A DNA stretch of 64,000 nucleotides from Neoceratodus forsteri (Eukaryota > Chordata > Ceratodontiformes > Ceratodontidae). Within the stretch, counting starts at the first letter, position 1. Each line of letters begins with the position of its first letter. Of the stretch, positions 44,310-55,800 are shown in pieces. The translations under genes were made by a program, and so were the position numbers. Location of the stretch: assembly GCA_016271365.2 (NCBI GenBank), contig CM028131.1:174100501-174164500 (forward strand). The letters are read 5' to 3'. The notes under the pieces were generated by a model that had not been told where the DNA came from, ran no database searches, and saw nothing but the letters and a program-made list of their open reading frames with translations.

Positions 44310-44580
44310 CAATGGCAAGCAGAAGGCATTCCAGAGCCATGGTGCAGAGGGACCAGAGGTGGGGGAGGTCTAGACGGCCAGTCTGGTCAAGCTGGTGATG
44401 GCAAGGGAAAGGCAGTTGTTTGGGGAGGTACATGTCGGGGACAGGCCACGGTGCCAGGTGTGGGCCTCTAATGCTCGACACAGGTCCCGCCTCACGGGTG
44501 TTGACAGGAATGGGAAGCAGTGCCAGCACAGATACATTGACCTGCAGCACCGGGAGGGGGCCAGGCTGTAGAGATTCAGG
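44310..44580 (+). pseudogene. Second Harbinger Myb/SANT-like remnant, N-terminal part
   Basis: In a plus frame, basic residues (SRRHSRAMVQRDQRWGRSRR) precede a decayed stretch ending WASNARHRSRLTGVDRNGKQ and CQHRYIDLQHREGARL, then a stop. The second part fits the last helices of a Harbinger Myb/SANT domain (K/R-x-CQHR-x-x-DLxxR pattern). The first helix is not readable. No acceptor was assigned. Confidence 0.5.
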
Positions 44581-44599
44581 CACAGCATGCGGGATGGCA

Positions 44600-45757
44600 T
44601 TGTGCCTGGACCAGGTAGATTGACATCTTACTAAGAGCTGTGTCTTTTGCATGTCACTGGGTGTGGGCATCCATGTACACCTACACATTTAGGTATATTT
44701 GTGTCTGAAGGTCACTGCATGCTTGCCTGCAATGCTGCTAAGCATGACTCAGGCAGGGGACTATGTGCAGCACTTCACGTACAGTGTTGTCCATGTGTGG
44801 GCTGACAGTGTCTGTGTCTGTAGATGTACACGTGATGTGCAGTGCTGGACCCACAAGATGGTTCATGGGTTGGCAGGCACTGCTGTCTGGCACATGTGCA
44901 GAGCACCTACAGTGCACATGTGTAGCATGTGACAGCTGCATCTGGGGAGGCACATTGCACTGCCTAACATTTGTGCATTGTGTACCTGGCACAGGTTGGG
45001 GGATACAGCTGTTCATGTTGGTACTGACCTTGTATAATCCATTCACTCTGCAGACCACAATGCCAGGTGCACTGACAGGGGTGCAGTCAGTGAGGCTAGG
45101 GGACCAGTCAGGGGATGACACCAACAGTGATGGGCAGCGAATGTGGCACATGAGTTTATGCTACTCTTGTCTACCTATGTAAAACATCTTGATAGGTGGG
45201 ACAATTTGGTACCCTATACAATGCTGTGTTGCACATAACTGTGCAAGTGCCCTGCATACTGTCACTGGTCCCTGGTGCATGTGGACATGGGTTGCTAATG
45301 GGGTATGGTGCGCACTGCCTAGCCTGCCCACACAGTCTATCAGCCTCTGTTATGAATGCACATGGCTCCTTACAGCTCTGCAGTGCTGAAACATGTTGTG
45401 TTCGGCATGCACACACCAAGCGGGGATGATGCTGTGCACATTACACTAGGCTACCTGGGCACACAACCCCCTTGGTGCTGCAGTCCTGCCATGCGGCCTC
45501 TGTACCCTGTGGTTGGCATGCTGGCAATTCACTTGCCCTGTGTCACATCTGTGTCTATCAGGCAGTGCATGGGCTTGACAGCCATTTTGCACCCTGCACG
45601 TAAGACTATGCGTAGTGGCCTACAGTACACCATGGATTCATCAGTCACCGACATTGTGCTGTGCATGGTGCACTGTTCCCCAAATGTGTTCTCCATCAAG
45701 GATGTTGACTGGCATGATCACTGTACACATCTGTATACACATTGTGTGAGATATACT
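44600..45757. other. GT-rich interval within the second Harbinger remnant
   Basis: No domain recognised. At 45052-45140 an acceptor-like CATTCACTCTGCAG precedes an open acidic stretch with RLGDQSGDDTNSDGQR, which could be the linker exon of the accessory gene. Other frames are compositional. Confidence 0.35.
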
Positions 45758-45996
45758 ATGGTATCCCTAAATTCAGTATCCTGCCTCGGGATACCAACCC
45801 CACTGGCCCGAAATCCATCCTGACGAATCAATCAGATGCCCAAAAATACAGTTTTGGGCATCTGATTGAAAAATACACAAGGCAAATAAGGGGGGCTTTG
45901 CCACCCTAAACTCCCCATATGGGGGGCTCCACCCCCCGCACCACCCATAACTAAAATAACTAACTCCGAGGGGGAGCAGACCTCGGAGTTATAAAA
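45758..45996. repeat. Cluster of perfect hairpins
   Basis: Within 240 bases occur four inverted repeats: GGTATCCC with GGGATACC at about 45759-45796, a 17-bp stem CAATCAGATGCCCAAAA at 45829-45845 pairing with 45852-45868 around a six-base loop, the palindrome CCCCATATGGGG near 45916, and an 11-bp stem TAACTCCGAGG at 45961-45971 pairing with 45981-45991. None has a mismatch. They lie in a short block that breaks the GT-rich surroundings and may be part of an unrecognised mobile element. Confidence 0.8.
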
Positions 45997-45999
45997 AAT

Positions 46000-47590
46000 T
46001 AGTTACAGGGGTGTTATCAGTAAAATTTTTGGCAACCACAGCGCAGATAGAACCTACACCTCCAGAGCACACCAGCTGAGCCACCAGTGATGTAGTCCTC
46101 AACACCACCAGGGCAGCTCAGCCAGCTTCCCAGTTCCTCCAGAATTTCAATCCCATGGACAGGAGCAAGGTAGCAAGCCATCACAACTGCTACCTTACCC
46201 TGTAAATGTCCGTCAACTTTCCTAATGCCAGGATGCTCACTGCCTGGATACTGAACCTGTTGGTCAATACTGCCTGGGCAGGTCAGTGTTGGGATAGTGA
46301 ACTTCAGCATACCACAAGGGTACTGTTGTGTGTATGTGTCACTCATATCCCTTATTTGTGACAATACTCATTCTGATGTGTGTGTTAGGGTCCCTGTAGG
46401 CTTGTCTACAGGATTGATATGTGTACAACATGTGTAGGGTGTAGTAGTGTTGTCTGCACACTGTGCTGTATCTTCATGATTGGGTCAGCATTTTGGGAGG
46501 TTGTATACAATGACACTGAAGGGGGGGCAATGGTTGTAGCGTGTGTGCATATTGGCCTTGTCTGACTATGTACCTGTTCTCCATGTGTGCAGTGCATGCT
46601 GTGTTTGCTAACATTCCAGTCGTGTCGGACCCTTCCATGTGTCCAGCTCATTCTGTGTACTGTGCTACAGGATACACATACATGTGCTGTGGCCATGTTC
46701 GCAGTGTACACTGTACACCGGCCATGTGGTGTATCATGCCCAGTCCTGTGGGCAGAGTGTTGTGTGTATTGTCAGGTTCCTGTGGTTACGTATCTGCCCA
46801 CAGCATGCATACACTGCATGGCATACCTCTGGCCTGGCTGTGGTCCCTGTGGACACTGTGTTCACACAGTAGTGTGGCAATGTGTGTGCCATCTGCATCA
46901 CACATGCAGACTAGTCACATTGCACTGTGCAGTTCTGGTGTGCCACCATGTCAGGGCTGTGCTGCACGCTGTGGCCACTGACCTGTTGTCTGGAGGGGGC
47001 AGATTGCTGCTGATGTCTGGCTAGGTGGGGTATCATAGCCCTGGGGTAGTGCAGCTGTCACATGTCCACATGTCACACTTGTGCCATGGTCAAGATCTGT
47101 GGCTGTGAAGGGGGAGACACCTGCACACTGTCTGCTGCATGGCCCTGTGGATCACCACTATGGGTCACAGTCTGTTCACTTGTAACAGTTGGTTGTGTGG
47201 TTTCAGGTTGTGAGTTTGCATGGTCACCTGGCTCTACCTTCTGTTTCACTGGGCAGCATGTCCCACCCATTCCATTGCAACAGTGTTTTGTTGTTACTGT
47301 GAAGCAGTCTGTTTTTCACCTGAGGGGGCTGCATAGCTGTACTGTGAAAGGGTCCACATTGATCATGCTTGGGGTGTCCTCCCATCTGTGGTGGTGGTAG
47401 CAATGGCTGTCCAGGTCTTCCCAGCTTTGTGGTATGGGTGTGTGTATCATGGGATTTCATGCTGCTGCATCAAAGCACAGGTCAGGTGGCATGTCCACTG
47501 CTCACAGTTTTAGGTGAATGACTATGCTGTCCACCCCTGGGCTACATTCTCAGGTCTGCATTGCTCTACATTCTCAGCACACCTTCCTTA
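46000..47590. other. Unassigned GT-rich interval
   Basis: TGTG- and CATG-rich DNA with Cys/His/Val-rich frames in several registers (for example 46541-46981 and 46587-47024). No domain recognised. Confidence 0.4.
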
Positions 47591-47594
47591 CATG

Positions 47595-47810
47595 GTCATC
47601 ATTCCACTCATAGGTTCACATAGGAGCTCACTGTGGGCTAGGCAGCCAGAGGAATCCAAGGGCCATGATGTCCTGCTGAGGCAGCTTGTACGACAGCAAA
47701 GAACTATCATTGAACAGCAGGTGGTCCTGATCAGTGAGACCAGGCATGTGGCAGCCATCCTGGAGCAGATGATCTCTACACCCACCCAGGCTCAGCCTTC
47801 AAACCCTTAA
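47595..47810 (+). pseudogene. Second Harbinger accessory protein, C-terminal coiled-coil exon
   Basis: The plus frame 47514-47810 ends with EESKGHDVLLRQLVRQQRTI, then EQQVVLISETRHVAAILEQM and a stop. Leu/Ile residues at heptad-like spacing and the Gln/Arg-rich helix match the C-terminal coil of Harbinger Myb-like proteins. The start of the exon is unclear; ATTCCACTCATAG at about 47600 could be an acceptor. It lies 3 kb downstream of the SANT remnant on the same strand. Confidence 0.55.
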
Positions 47811-47949
47811 TCCCCTTTTTCCCCTGTTATTCACCCTTCCCAGTTCTCCCACCCCCCTCCCCATTGTTGTTGTCCTTTTATTACGTTTGCTTGTGTGCAT
47901 GCCCAAGAAACATTATGTGACAGCTTGAGAGAAGCAGGTTATGGAGGCG

Positions 47950-48848
47950 CGGCACTGTGGCAGCCAAGGGAGGCACAGCATTTGGGGGCTTGGCAGTGGT
48001 GAGCCAATGGAGGCAACAGTGTGCTGATGACACTCACTTCCAAAAGTGCCACCAAGGTCTAACGTTTTTGTGGCAGCAATCAGGGGACGCCTCATCATTG
48101 AAGCATCAGCCATTCCACTGCAATGAGGGAGCGACCCATCATTGCTGGGCGGAAAAGTTAATATTGTTTATGAACATGGCAGGCGGCTTGCCACCTGCTC
48201 ACAAACAATATTAATTAGCCCCCACTGTCGAGGGGGTGCCCAATCCCCCTCGGCAGCATGTGCTCCCCCCACAACAGTGCTTCAGTCCCCCTCCTAGTCA
48301 AAGTTGCTGACAGGGGGAGCCCACTCCATCGGCATTATGTCCCCCCTCCCAGTTTGTTTTGCCAGCGAGGCCCACTCCCCATCGGCATAATGCCCCTCCA
48401 CGAAAACACTGTAGATTTGTGCAGAGGGGTGCCCAATCCCCTCGGCTCTTCGCCCCTTTTGTGCCAACAGGGTGCCCAATCCCCAATGGCTACAGCTGCC
48501 CCCCAAAAAAACACTCTGTTGGCATGCTGGGAGCCCCACCCAGCCACATGCCCGTAAAAAAAAAAAAAGTCCTTTGATTTTTTTTAATCTGTGAAAAGCG
48601 GTCCCTCATTGGTCTCCCTGCCCCTCCCACAACCCGCGCCCACCCACTGCGCACCCTGCCTCCCCCCACACCCCTCACCCAATACTTACCTCCGGAGTCT
48701 GGCGCGACGATCTTCGGTGGACCGGGAACACATCTGCACTCTTCAAAGCTGACCTCGAACTGAGGAAATGCCGGTAAGCTGTATAATGGCATAAATAGTT
48801 TTTTTTTTCAACTTTGATGCATATCTCGGGCATTTTTTGGAATTCTGA
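47950..48848 (-). repeat. GC-rich arm with hairpin minisatellite, copy B
   Basis: Read on the minus strand it parallels copy A: junction, splice-donor-like GTAAGT (48684-48689), G-rich spacer and hairpin units such as CGAGGGGG...CCCCCTCG at 48228-48251 and GAGGGG...CCCCTC near 48424-48446. A larger imperfect hairpin, TTAATATTGTTT...AAACAATATTAA, spans about 48157-48215. Confidence 0.75.
48684..48689 (-). promoter_or_regulatory. Conserved splice-donor-like site in arm B
   Basis: CGGAG then GTAAGT on the minus strand, followed by ATTGGGTGAGG; arm A has CAGAG then GTAAGT and ATGGGGTGAGG. The site and its context are kept in both inverted copies. Confidence 0.4.
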
Positions 48849-49041
48849 CACCAAATTTACTACATGGGGTTTTTGGGACCCCTCTTCATGAATTCAGGCA
48901 CTGTCATTGCATTATTCGGTCCTGAAAGGTGATTTTGCAGTTACTGTGCGGTATCACCTTTCAGGACCGATTAACGAAATGACAGTGCCAGTATTCATGA
49001 GGTGGGCTCTCAAAAAGTATATGTTGCAAATTTGGTGTAAA
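48849..49041. repeat. Long palindrome at the arm-satellite junction, copy B
   Basis: The core stems 48897-48933 and 48953-48989 are each 37 bases and pair at about 33 positions around a 19-base loop; both contain ATCACCTTTCAGGACCGA or its complement. Outer arms extend pairing through CATGAAT and on to ACACCAAATTT / AAATTTGGTGT at 48849 and 49031. The same structure is at the junction in copy A. Confidence 0.88.
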
Positions 49042-49789
49042 AAATCCAAAAAATTACTGTTTTATGAGCGTGCGTTGCGCAGTTGCTACGCACACTCGTA
49101 ACTTTGCGAATTTGCAATATTTTCACTCCAGATTTTCAACATTGCCATTTTTCTGCACCTCCTTATGAACAGTACAGCAGTCATTTCTTACATCCTGGGC
49201 GAAATGTGTTTTCTCACTTCTGGCGCTGAATAGCGCGGTCACTGTGGGAAATCCATGTTCAGGACACATTACAAAATGACAGTTACTTAGCAGAGGTCCT
49301 AAAATTTCTATGTTGAAAATTTGGTGATAAAATCTATAAAATGACTGTGTTACAGTATGTGTTGCGCAGTTTCCACGCATGCTGATAACTTCGCGTTTGC
49401 AATATTTTCACTCAGATTTTCAGCATTGCCATTTTCTACACTCTCCTTATGAACAATACGGCTGTCATTTTCACATCCTGGATGAAATGTGTTTTTGCAC
49501 TTCCAGCACAGAATAGTGCAGTCGCTGTGGGAAATCCATGTTCGGGACACATTACGAAAATCACAGTGACACTGTTCATTACCTGAGGTCCTAAAATGTC
49601 TATGTTGAAAATTTGGTGATGAAAGTCCATAAAATGACTGTGTTACAAGCGTGCATTACGCAGTTTCCACACACGTGTATAAATTCGCACATTTGCAATA
49701 TTTGCACTCCAAATTTTCAACATTGCCGTTTTTCCGCACCTCCTATGAACAGTACAGCTGTCATTTTTCACATCCTGGCGAAATGTGTT
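49041..49789 (-). repeat. Dyad satellite, copy B, left of the CR1
   Basis: About 2.5 monomers of the 20885-22215 family. Each has a hairpin such as TGAGCGTGCGT...ACGCACACTCG (49057-49096) and the TTTTCAACATTGCCATTTT block. The array breaks at AAATGTGTT (49781-49789), where the CR1 3' end starts, and resumes at 55106. Confidence 0.88.
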
Positions 49790-49957
49790 AGAAACATAGA
49801 AAGATAGAATTTTGACGGCAGATAAGGACCACTGGCCCTCCCAGTCTCCCCATTTCCCTACCCAATGGATAAGCTGCAGATCCTAGTTAACCAACAACCT
49901 ACTTCTTCCCACCCACCCTTAGAATTGCTTTATGACTGTCCCGTGCATTCCTGAATT

Positions 49958-51240
49958 CTACCACTGTTTTTGACTCCACAACCTCCTCTGGAAGCCGTTC
50001 CATGCATCCACAACCCTCTCTGTGAAAAAATATGTCCTTACATTACCTCTGAGCTGCCCCCCATCTTCAAATTGCCCCTTGATCTTGCACACTCTTTTCT
50101 GAAAGATGTTACTGTCTTGGACTTTGTTAATTCCCTTGAGGTACTTGAAAGTTTCTATCAAGTCCCCCCTCCCTCCTTTCCTCGAGGCTATACACATATT
50201 AATCTCCTTAAGTCTCTCTTCATAAGTCTTCCGCTGCAGACCCTGCACCATTTTAGTTGCCCTCATCTCGACTGCCTCCATCCTGTTTATGTATTTGCGG
50301 AAGTGGGTCTCCAGAACTGCACGCAGTACTCAGATGGGTTCTCACCAGCTGCTGTACAGAGGACAACAACTTCCAGTTTTCTACTGTGATACCTCTCCCT
50401 ATGCATCCCAGTATCCCCAGCTCTCCCTACTGCCCTCTCATTGCTTGCCCACCAGTAGGTCATCTGATATGACTACCCCAGGTCCCTTTCCATTTTTGTT
50501 GTTGTCAGTATCTCACCCCCATTGTGTACTCTTCCCCTGGGTTTTTGTTTCCCAGGTGCATTACCTTGCACTTCTTAGCACTTAATCTAAGCTGCCATAC
50601 ATTTGACCATTCCTCCAGCCTTGCCAAGTCCCTTCTCATCCTTTCCACCCCACCTTGTGTATCAACCCTGCTGCAGATCTTTGATCGTCTGCAAAGAGAC
50701 ATTTTCCTTCCAGTCCCTCTGCAATGTCGCTTATAAAGACATTGAAGAGGACCAGTCCTAGTACTGAACCCTGCGGTACCCCACTAGTAACCTCCCTTTC
50801 TTCAGAGTTGACTCCATTTACTATTACCCTCTGTGTCCTGTTCTCCAGCCAGTTCTTTACCCAGGCTACCATCTTGGAACCCACTCCCAGGCTGGCTAAC
50901 TTGTATATTAATCTTTTATCTGGGACTGTGTCAAATGCCTTGCTAAAGTCTAGGTAGACCATGTCCACAGCCCCTCCATGATCTACTGCTTTGGTCACCC
51001 AGTCAAAGAAATCTATTAGATTCGTCTGACATGACCTTTCTGCTGTGAATCCATGCTGCCTTGGGCCCTGTATCCCTCTGGCCTCTAGGTACTCGACAAT
51101 TCTTTCCTTCAGAAGTGATTCCATAATTTTCCCTATCACTGAGGTTAAACTAACAGGTCTGTAGTTTCCTGCCTCTGCCCTGCTCCCACTTTTGTGAAGC
51201 GGAATCACATCTGCCCTCCTCCAGTCCTCAGGTACCACCC
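49958..51240 (-). pseudogene. CR1 ORF2 reverse transcriptase, best preserved copy
   Basis: The frame 51238-50636 is open for 200 codons and covers most of the palm: ADVIPLHKSGSRAEAGNYRP at residues 9-28, QHGFTAERSCQTNLI, VYLDFSKAFDTV with the first catalytic Asp at about residue 100, VTSGVPQGSVLG and CLFADD with the catalytic Asp pair near the end. A frameshift follows FADD. The C-terminal region continues in 50702-50505 and 50281-49958 (VQGLQRKTYEERLKEIN). It would copy the LINE RNA. Confidence 0.92.
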
Positions 51241-51570
51241 CATCCTCCCATGATTTGTTAAGAGGGTAGTCAGTGGTGTCACTAGTTCTACCCTTAGTTC
51301 TTTTAGAATTCTGGGATGAATCCCATCAGGCCCCATTCCTTTGTCCACCTTCAGTTTTAGAGTTCTTTCAGAGCCCTTTTTTCTGTAAATGGGCTGGTAT
51401 CAACTCCTGTATCCGGAGTGTTCCTATTGTTTGGTTTAGGTACCTCCCCCTCTTCATTTGTGAATACTGAGTAAAATTATTTGTTTAGTATCTCTGCCTT
51501 TTCACAGTCAACCTCTGCCTGCCCCCCTCTCCCCTTTATTAAGCCTCACTATCCCTCCCTTGGTCTTCCT

Positions 51571-53066
51571 TCACTCCCTGATGTACCTATAAAAGGTTTT
51601 ATCCCCCTTCTTAACTGAGTTGGCTATCTTTTCCTTGGTTTGGGCCTTTGCTGCTCTGACTGCCTTCCTAGCTTCCTTTTGCTTTAACTGATACAATTTT
51701 CTGTGCTGCTCCTTCTGTGACTCCTTGTACTTCCTGAATGCTTTCTTTTCTCTTGAACTTTCCCAGACACCTCCTTTGAGAACCATAGTGGTTTCTTACA
51801 TCGTTTTGTTTTGTTTATTTGCTTCACACAAAGGCTTGTTGCCTCTATGATGGCAGTTTGATTATTCCCCATTGTTCTTCCTCCACATTCCTGCCCATTT
51901 GCTAGTGCATTCCTTAGGCACTCACCCATTTTGGCAAAGTCAACCCTCCTAAAGTCAATACTTTTGCCTTTGTATGAGCTTGACTCTATTGCTGTGTGTA
52001 ATCGTGAACCATACTGTTCGATAGTCAGTTCCAAGATGGCTACCCACTTCACATCTGTGATCCTCTCCATCTCCATTTGAGAGTACTAGGTCTAAGATTG
52101 CTCCTCTGAGTGTGTTCCAATACTAGTTGTCTAAGGCATGGCCCCTGTAGGGCATCTTGAATAACCCCGCTCTTAGAAGTGGCTAAGACGTCTGGCGTAT
52201 TCAGATCCCCCATCAGCAATATCTCCCCTTTTTCTGCCATTCCAAGTATACTTTCTATCATTTTCTTGTCCATTTCCTCCCCCTGAGAGGGGGGTCTGTA
52301 TAATAATAATAATAATAATTCTTTATTTGTAAAGCGCCTTTCATAACCAAGGCACATGACAATAAAAACAGTTAAAACATATAAAACAAAACATCAGCAC
52401 ATAAAGTAAATACATACTTGTCAGCTGACACCTTCACTAAATGCTTTATTCCACAGAAATGTTTTTAAAGCCTGCATGAAGCCCCCACACAGTCGTGCAC
52501 TCCCTAATCCGATGGGGTAGAGAATTCCAGAGGGTCGGGGCCACGAACATAAATGCCCAGGCTCCGCAGATTTTAAGGTCACCCTCGGAATCTCTAGCAA
52601 CCCCTGGTTGGCCGAGCGGAGTGGTCGCTCAGGGAGATAAGGAATCAGGAGCTCTTCTTCAGTAGTCAGGCCCAGTCCATGTAGGGATTTATATGTCAGT
52701 AACCCCTATGCAGATTGTGGTGCCATTGCCTGTCTCCAAATTGACCCACAGTGTTTCCTCTCCTCCCCGTTTACCCTTTTGTTCTGTTGCTTTGATTCCT
52801 TCCCTTATGTAGAGAGATACTCCTCCTCCTCTTTTACCCTCCCTGTCCCTCCAGTAGATAGTGTATCCTGGTATGTTTATGTCCCAGGCATGGTTCTGTG
52901 TGTACCATGTTTCTGTGACTGCCACAATATCCAGATGTTCCTCCTCCATCAAGGCCACTAATTCAGGAAGCTTGTTACCCAGACTACGGGCATTGGTACT
53001 CATTGCGCTCCATTTTTTGATGGCTTTACCTCTTGTAGCAACATCCCCTACTGACCTGTCTACCAT
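51571..53066 (-). pseudogene. CR1 ORF2 endonuclease half, split by another LINE end
   Basis: From 53066 the frame reads MSTNARSLGNKLPELVAL, then VAVTETWYTQNHAWDINIP and WRDREGKRGGGVSLYI, the APE-type endonuclease opening. At 52700 it is cut by a 400-bp insertion and resumes at 52300 with YRPPSQGEEMDKK, then ILLMGDLNTPDV (GDxN catalytic motif). The linker to the polymerase is at 52076-51571, with frame changes. Confidence 0.88.
52301..52700 (-). mobile_element. 3' end of another LINE with (TTA)n tail, nested in the CR1
   Basis: On the minus strand the segment ends AAAGGCGCTTTACAAATAAAG then (TTA)n, the tail at 52301-52319. About 120-200 bases into it from its 5' side the sequence reads FMFVAPTLWNSLPHRIRE, the C-terminal LWNSLP motif common to L2-, I/Nimb- and related LINEs. 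CR1 sequence resumes on both sides. Target duplication is unclear. Confidence 0.8.
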
Positions 53067-53149
53067 GGTCTTTTCCTCATTTAGTACCGTGTTTTGCAGG
53101 GGGAGGCTGGGAATTCCCTGCTGCTTATCAGTGCCTCCCCCCTTGACTA

Positions 53150-54060
53150 ATTTAAAAGCTTGCCAATGAAGTATTTAAACCGATTGCCCAGAATACTTGT
53201 TCCCTTCCTAGACAGATGGAGACCATCCTGCCAGTATAGGCTGGTATCCCTCCAGGTGGAACCCCAGTCCCAATGAAGCCAAGCCCTGTGCTCACACCAT
53301 TTTTTCAACCATTCATTGAATCGCATGGTGCGAAATGCCCTCACCTCACCCATGCCATAGACAGGCAGCACCTCTGAGAAAGATACTGTGTGTGTTACGT
53401 GTCTTAGGCGCTCCCCAACTCCACAAAGTCCTCCTGCACTGCTCTAATCTCATGTTGAGCCAAGTCATTCATGCCTAGGTGGACAATGATGTCCAGCTTA
53501 GTCTCCTGCTCAGCTTTTCTGTGATCCCGAGGATGTGCTTCCTGTCCCTCCAAGCCATGGCGCTAGGCAGACACCTTACTTCAGTTTTCCCTGCTCCCCC
53601 CAGTTCTAGCCCCCTAATAATTGAGTCCCCCACAAGGAGCTGCTTCCTTTCCCTGTGGTGTCCTCTGCCTCCTTCCTGTGGGCCTCCCTGGTGACAGTTG
53701 TCCACAACCTCCTTAGTCTCCTCTGCGGGTGCATCCATAGTGGAACTTTGCTCCCCCAGAATGGTGTATGGAGTGTGGAGTGGTACAACTGACTGGGTGT
53801 GCCTCTGTTCCACCACCTAACCCTCCCTAAACCCACTGTGGTCCAACTGCACTTTCTTGGCTCTCTAGAGGCAGTGGTGGTGGCCCTAGTGCTCCCTGGT
53901 CGGGAGAGGTTCCCTTACTACTGTCCAGTGTGGCCTGAAGACGGGCCATCTCCTCCCTCAGGGCAGAGAGTTGCCTGCAAATAGGGTAGCATCTGAGCCT
54001 CCAGAAAGACTCCCGGAAGACTACTGACCCACAGCCAGTACATTGCACTACTCCCCACAT
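53150..54060 (-). pseudogene. CR1 ORF1: Cys motif, coiled coil and SGNH esterase-like domain
   Basis: Three pieces on the minus strand. 54060-53827 starts with VVQCTGCGSVVF, a Cys pair of the CR1 ORF1 zinc-finger type, then QLSALREEMARLQATLD, a short coiled coil. 53816-53475 contains KQLLVGDSIIRGLELGGAGK, where GDSI is SGNH block I. A plus-strand CTAGGTGGACAATGA at 53475 is the complement of an H-x-GxND block III. 53371-53147 ends with WQDGLHLSRKGTSILGNRF, with D-x-LH of block V. Frame changes separate the pieces. The esterase domain is a known feature of CR1 ORF1 with unclear function. Confidence 0.82.
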
Positions 54061-55105
54061 GTCTGTCTATCTTCCTGTTTATCCTGTGCAAAGTTCTTTT
54101 TTTTATCTCTTGTCTTTTTTTCTCTCTCTCCTTCCAGTTATTGTTTTGTTATATATAAATATACATATATTATATACTGTGTACACTTATATTGTCAATG
54201 CAGTGTTCAAGAAAGGATATGACAGTGGTACACCTTCCCAGTTTGAGGAAATGATGTCAGAACCCTGGTATAAAGAAAATGGTACCAGGGGTGGGTGGGT
54301 GAGGATGGGGAATTTGGGCTCAAACTGTGCCCTCTCGAAACAGTCAGCTGAAAGCTCTGAACCACCACTCACGATGAGTGTTGACCTTCCTATCAGCAAG
54401 ACAACCTACACAACAATTTAACAGAGAAATTACCCTGTTAAACAAAAGAGAAAATTAAACAGCTGAGTCAAACACAAGTAAACCTCCTCAGCCCCAATAC
54501 AGCCTGGCGATTTGTGCTCTGAAAGCAATCAGCCCCTAAACAAGTCAGCTGTGCACCAGGAAAGAAATAATAAACAGTTATTTCAATCCCTCTGGGTTTA
54601 AACTCTCAATCTCCAAAGCAGCACTGAAAAACTCCACCCAGAAACCCTTGACTGACTAGTGTCACACCTGTGATGTAAGCAGGCCTTTTTGTGAAGATAG
54701 TCTGCTTTGTCTGGGTTGAATACACAATCCCTCCAGTGAACCCAGGAATAATAATTAAATCAAACCTCAGCCAAAGTACAGTTCTAAAAGGTGCAAAAAT
54801 ATCCTTACAAATACTAGACCTCTACTCCAGTGATCTAACACAGTGAAAAGCAAATTCAGTAGTAGTTTACTCCCTCTGCTTATAAAATTAACACTCCTGA
54901 AATTGAATCCTGCAAGCTTCTTCTTAATTCAAATAAGCAAAAATGAAAGTATCAGTAAAACTGTATTTCAAACCTTCTTCACAGGTCCCAATCAATATTA
55001 TGCCTTTCCAGGCTCCCAGTTCTGAAAAATGAGTATGATTGTGTTCTCTGCAGTATAGCAAAGTCTTCCAGGCTTCACCACCAAAAAGTCAAGGCTTGTC
55101 TGTCT
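53975..55105 (-). other. CR1 5' UTR of the second near-full-length copy
   Basis: From ORF1 to the 5' end. Segments such as CTGTGATGTAA (near 54668) and GAATACACAATCCCTCCAG (near 54717) correspond to parts of the 470-bp units at 13991-15155, but here only one diverged unit is present. Confidence 0.6.
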
Positions 55106-55800
55106 AAAGTGTTTTCGCACTTCCAGCGTAGAAAAGTGCGGCTGCTGTGTGAAATCACTGTTCGGGACACATTACGAAAACACAGTGACACTGTTCATTA
55201 GCAGGGTCTAAAATGTCTATGTTGAAAATTTGGTGATGAAAGTCCATAAAATGACTGTATTACGGTGTGCGTTATTGCACCTTCCATGCGCGCTCATAAC
55301 TTCCACGAATTTTTAATATTTTCACTCCGGATTTTCAACATTGGCATTTTTCCACACCTCCTTATGAACAGTACAGCTGTCAATTTTCACATCCTGGACA
55401 AAATGTGTTTTTGCACTTCCGGTGCAGAATAGCGTGGCTCCTGTGGGAAATCAGTGTTCAGGACACATTAAGAAAATCATAGTGACACTGATCATGAGCA
55501 GAGGTCCTAAAATTCCTATGTTGAAAATTTGGTGATGAAAGTCCATAAAATGTCTGTGTTATGTTAATGCTTTGTGCAGTTTCCACGTGTGCTTGGAAGT
55601 GCGAGCATTTCAATATTCTCACTACAGATTTTCAACACTACCATCTCTTCACACCTCCCTATGGATGGTACAGCTGTCATTCTTCACATCCTGCCCGATC
55701 TGTGTTTTCATACATCTGGCGCAGAATGGCACAGTTGCTGTTGGAACTCAAAGTTCAGGACACATTAACAAAATCACACTGTCACTCTCTATGAGAAGAG
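55106..55800 (-). repeat. Dyad satellite, copy B, right of the CR1
   Basis: About 2.3 monomers. TTTTCAACATTGGCATTTTT and the TTCGGGACACATTACGAAAA block recur with about 290-bp spacing. Near 55800 the satellite gives way to the plus-oriented arm junction (GTCCCAAATG, then CATGAGGTGGGGTC). Confidence 0.85.

Larger units (their letters stand above)
49790..55105 (-). mobile_element. CR1-clade LINE, near full length, inside the satellite
   Basis: About 5.3 kb, same family as 9659-15155. AAATGTGTT (49781-49789) and AAAGTGTT (55106-55113) flank it and probably represent the target duplication with one base lost; the satellite reads continuously across once the LINE is removed. It contains ORF1 (54060-53150), ORF2 (53066-49958, interrupted at 52301-52700), a 5' UTR related to the 470-bp unit of the first copy and the ATAGAAACATAG-type 3' end (minus: TTTCTATGTTTCTAA). 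Confidence 0.93.
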
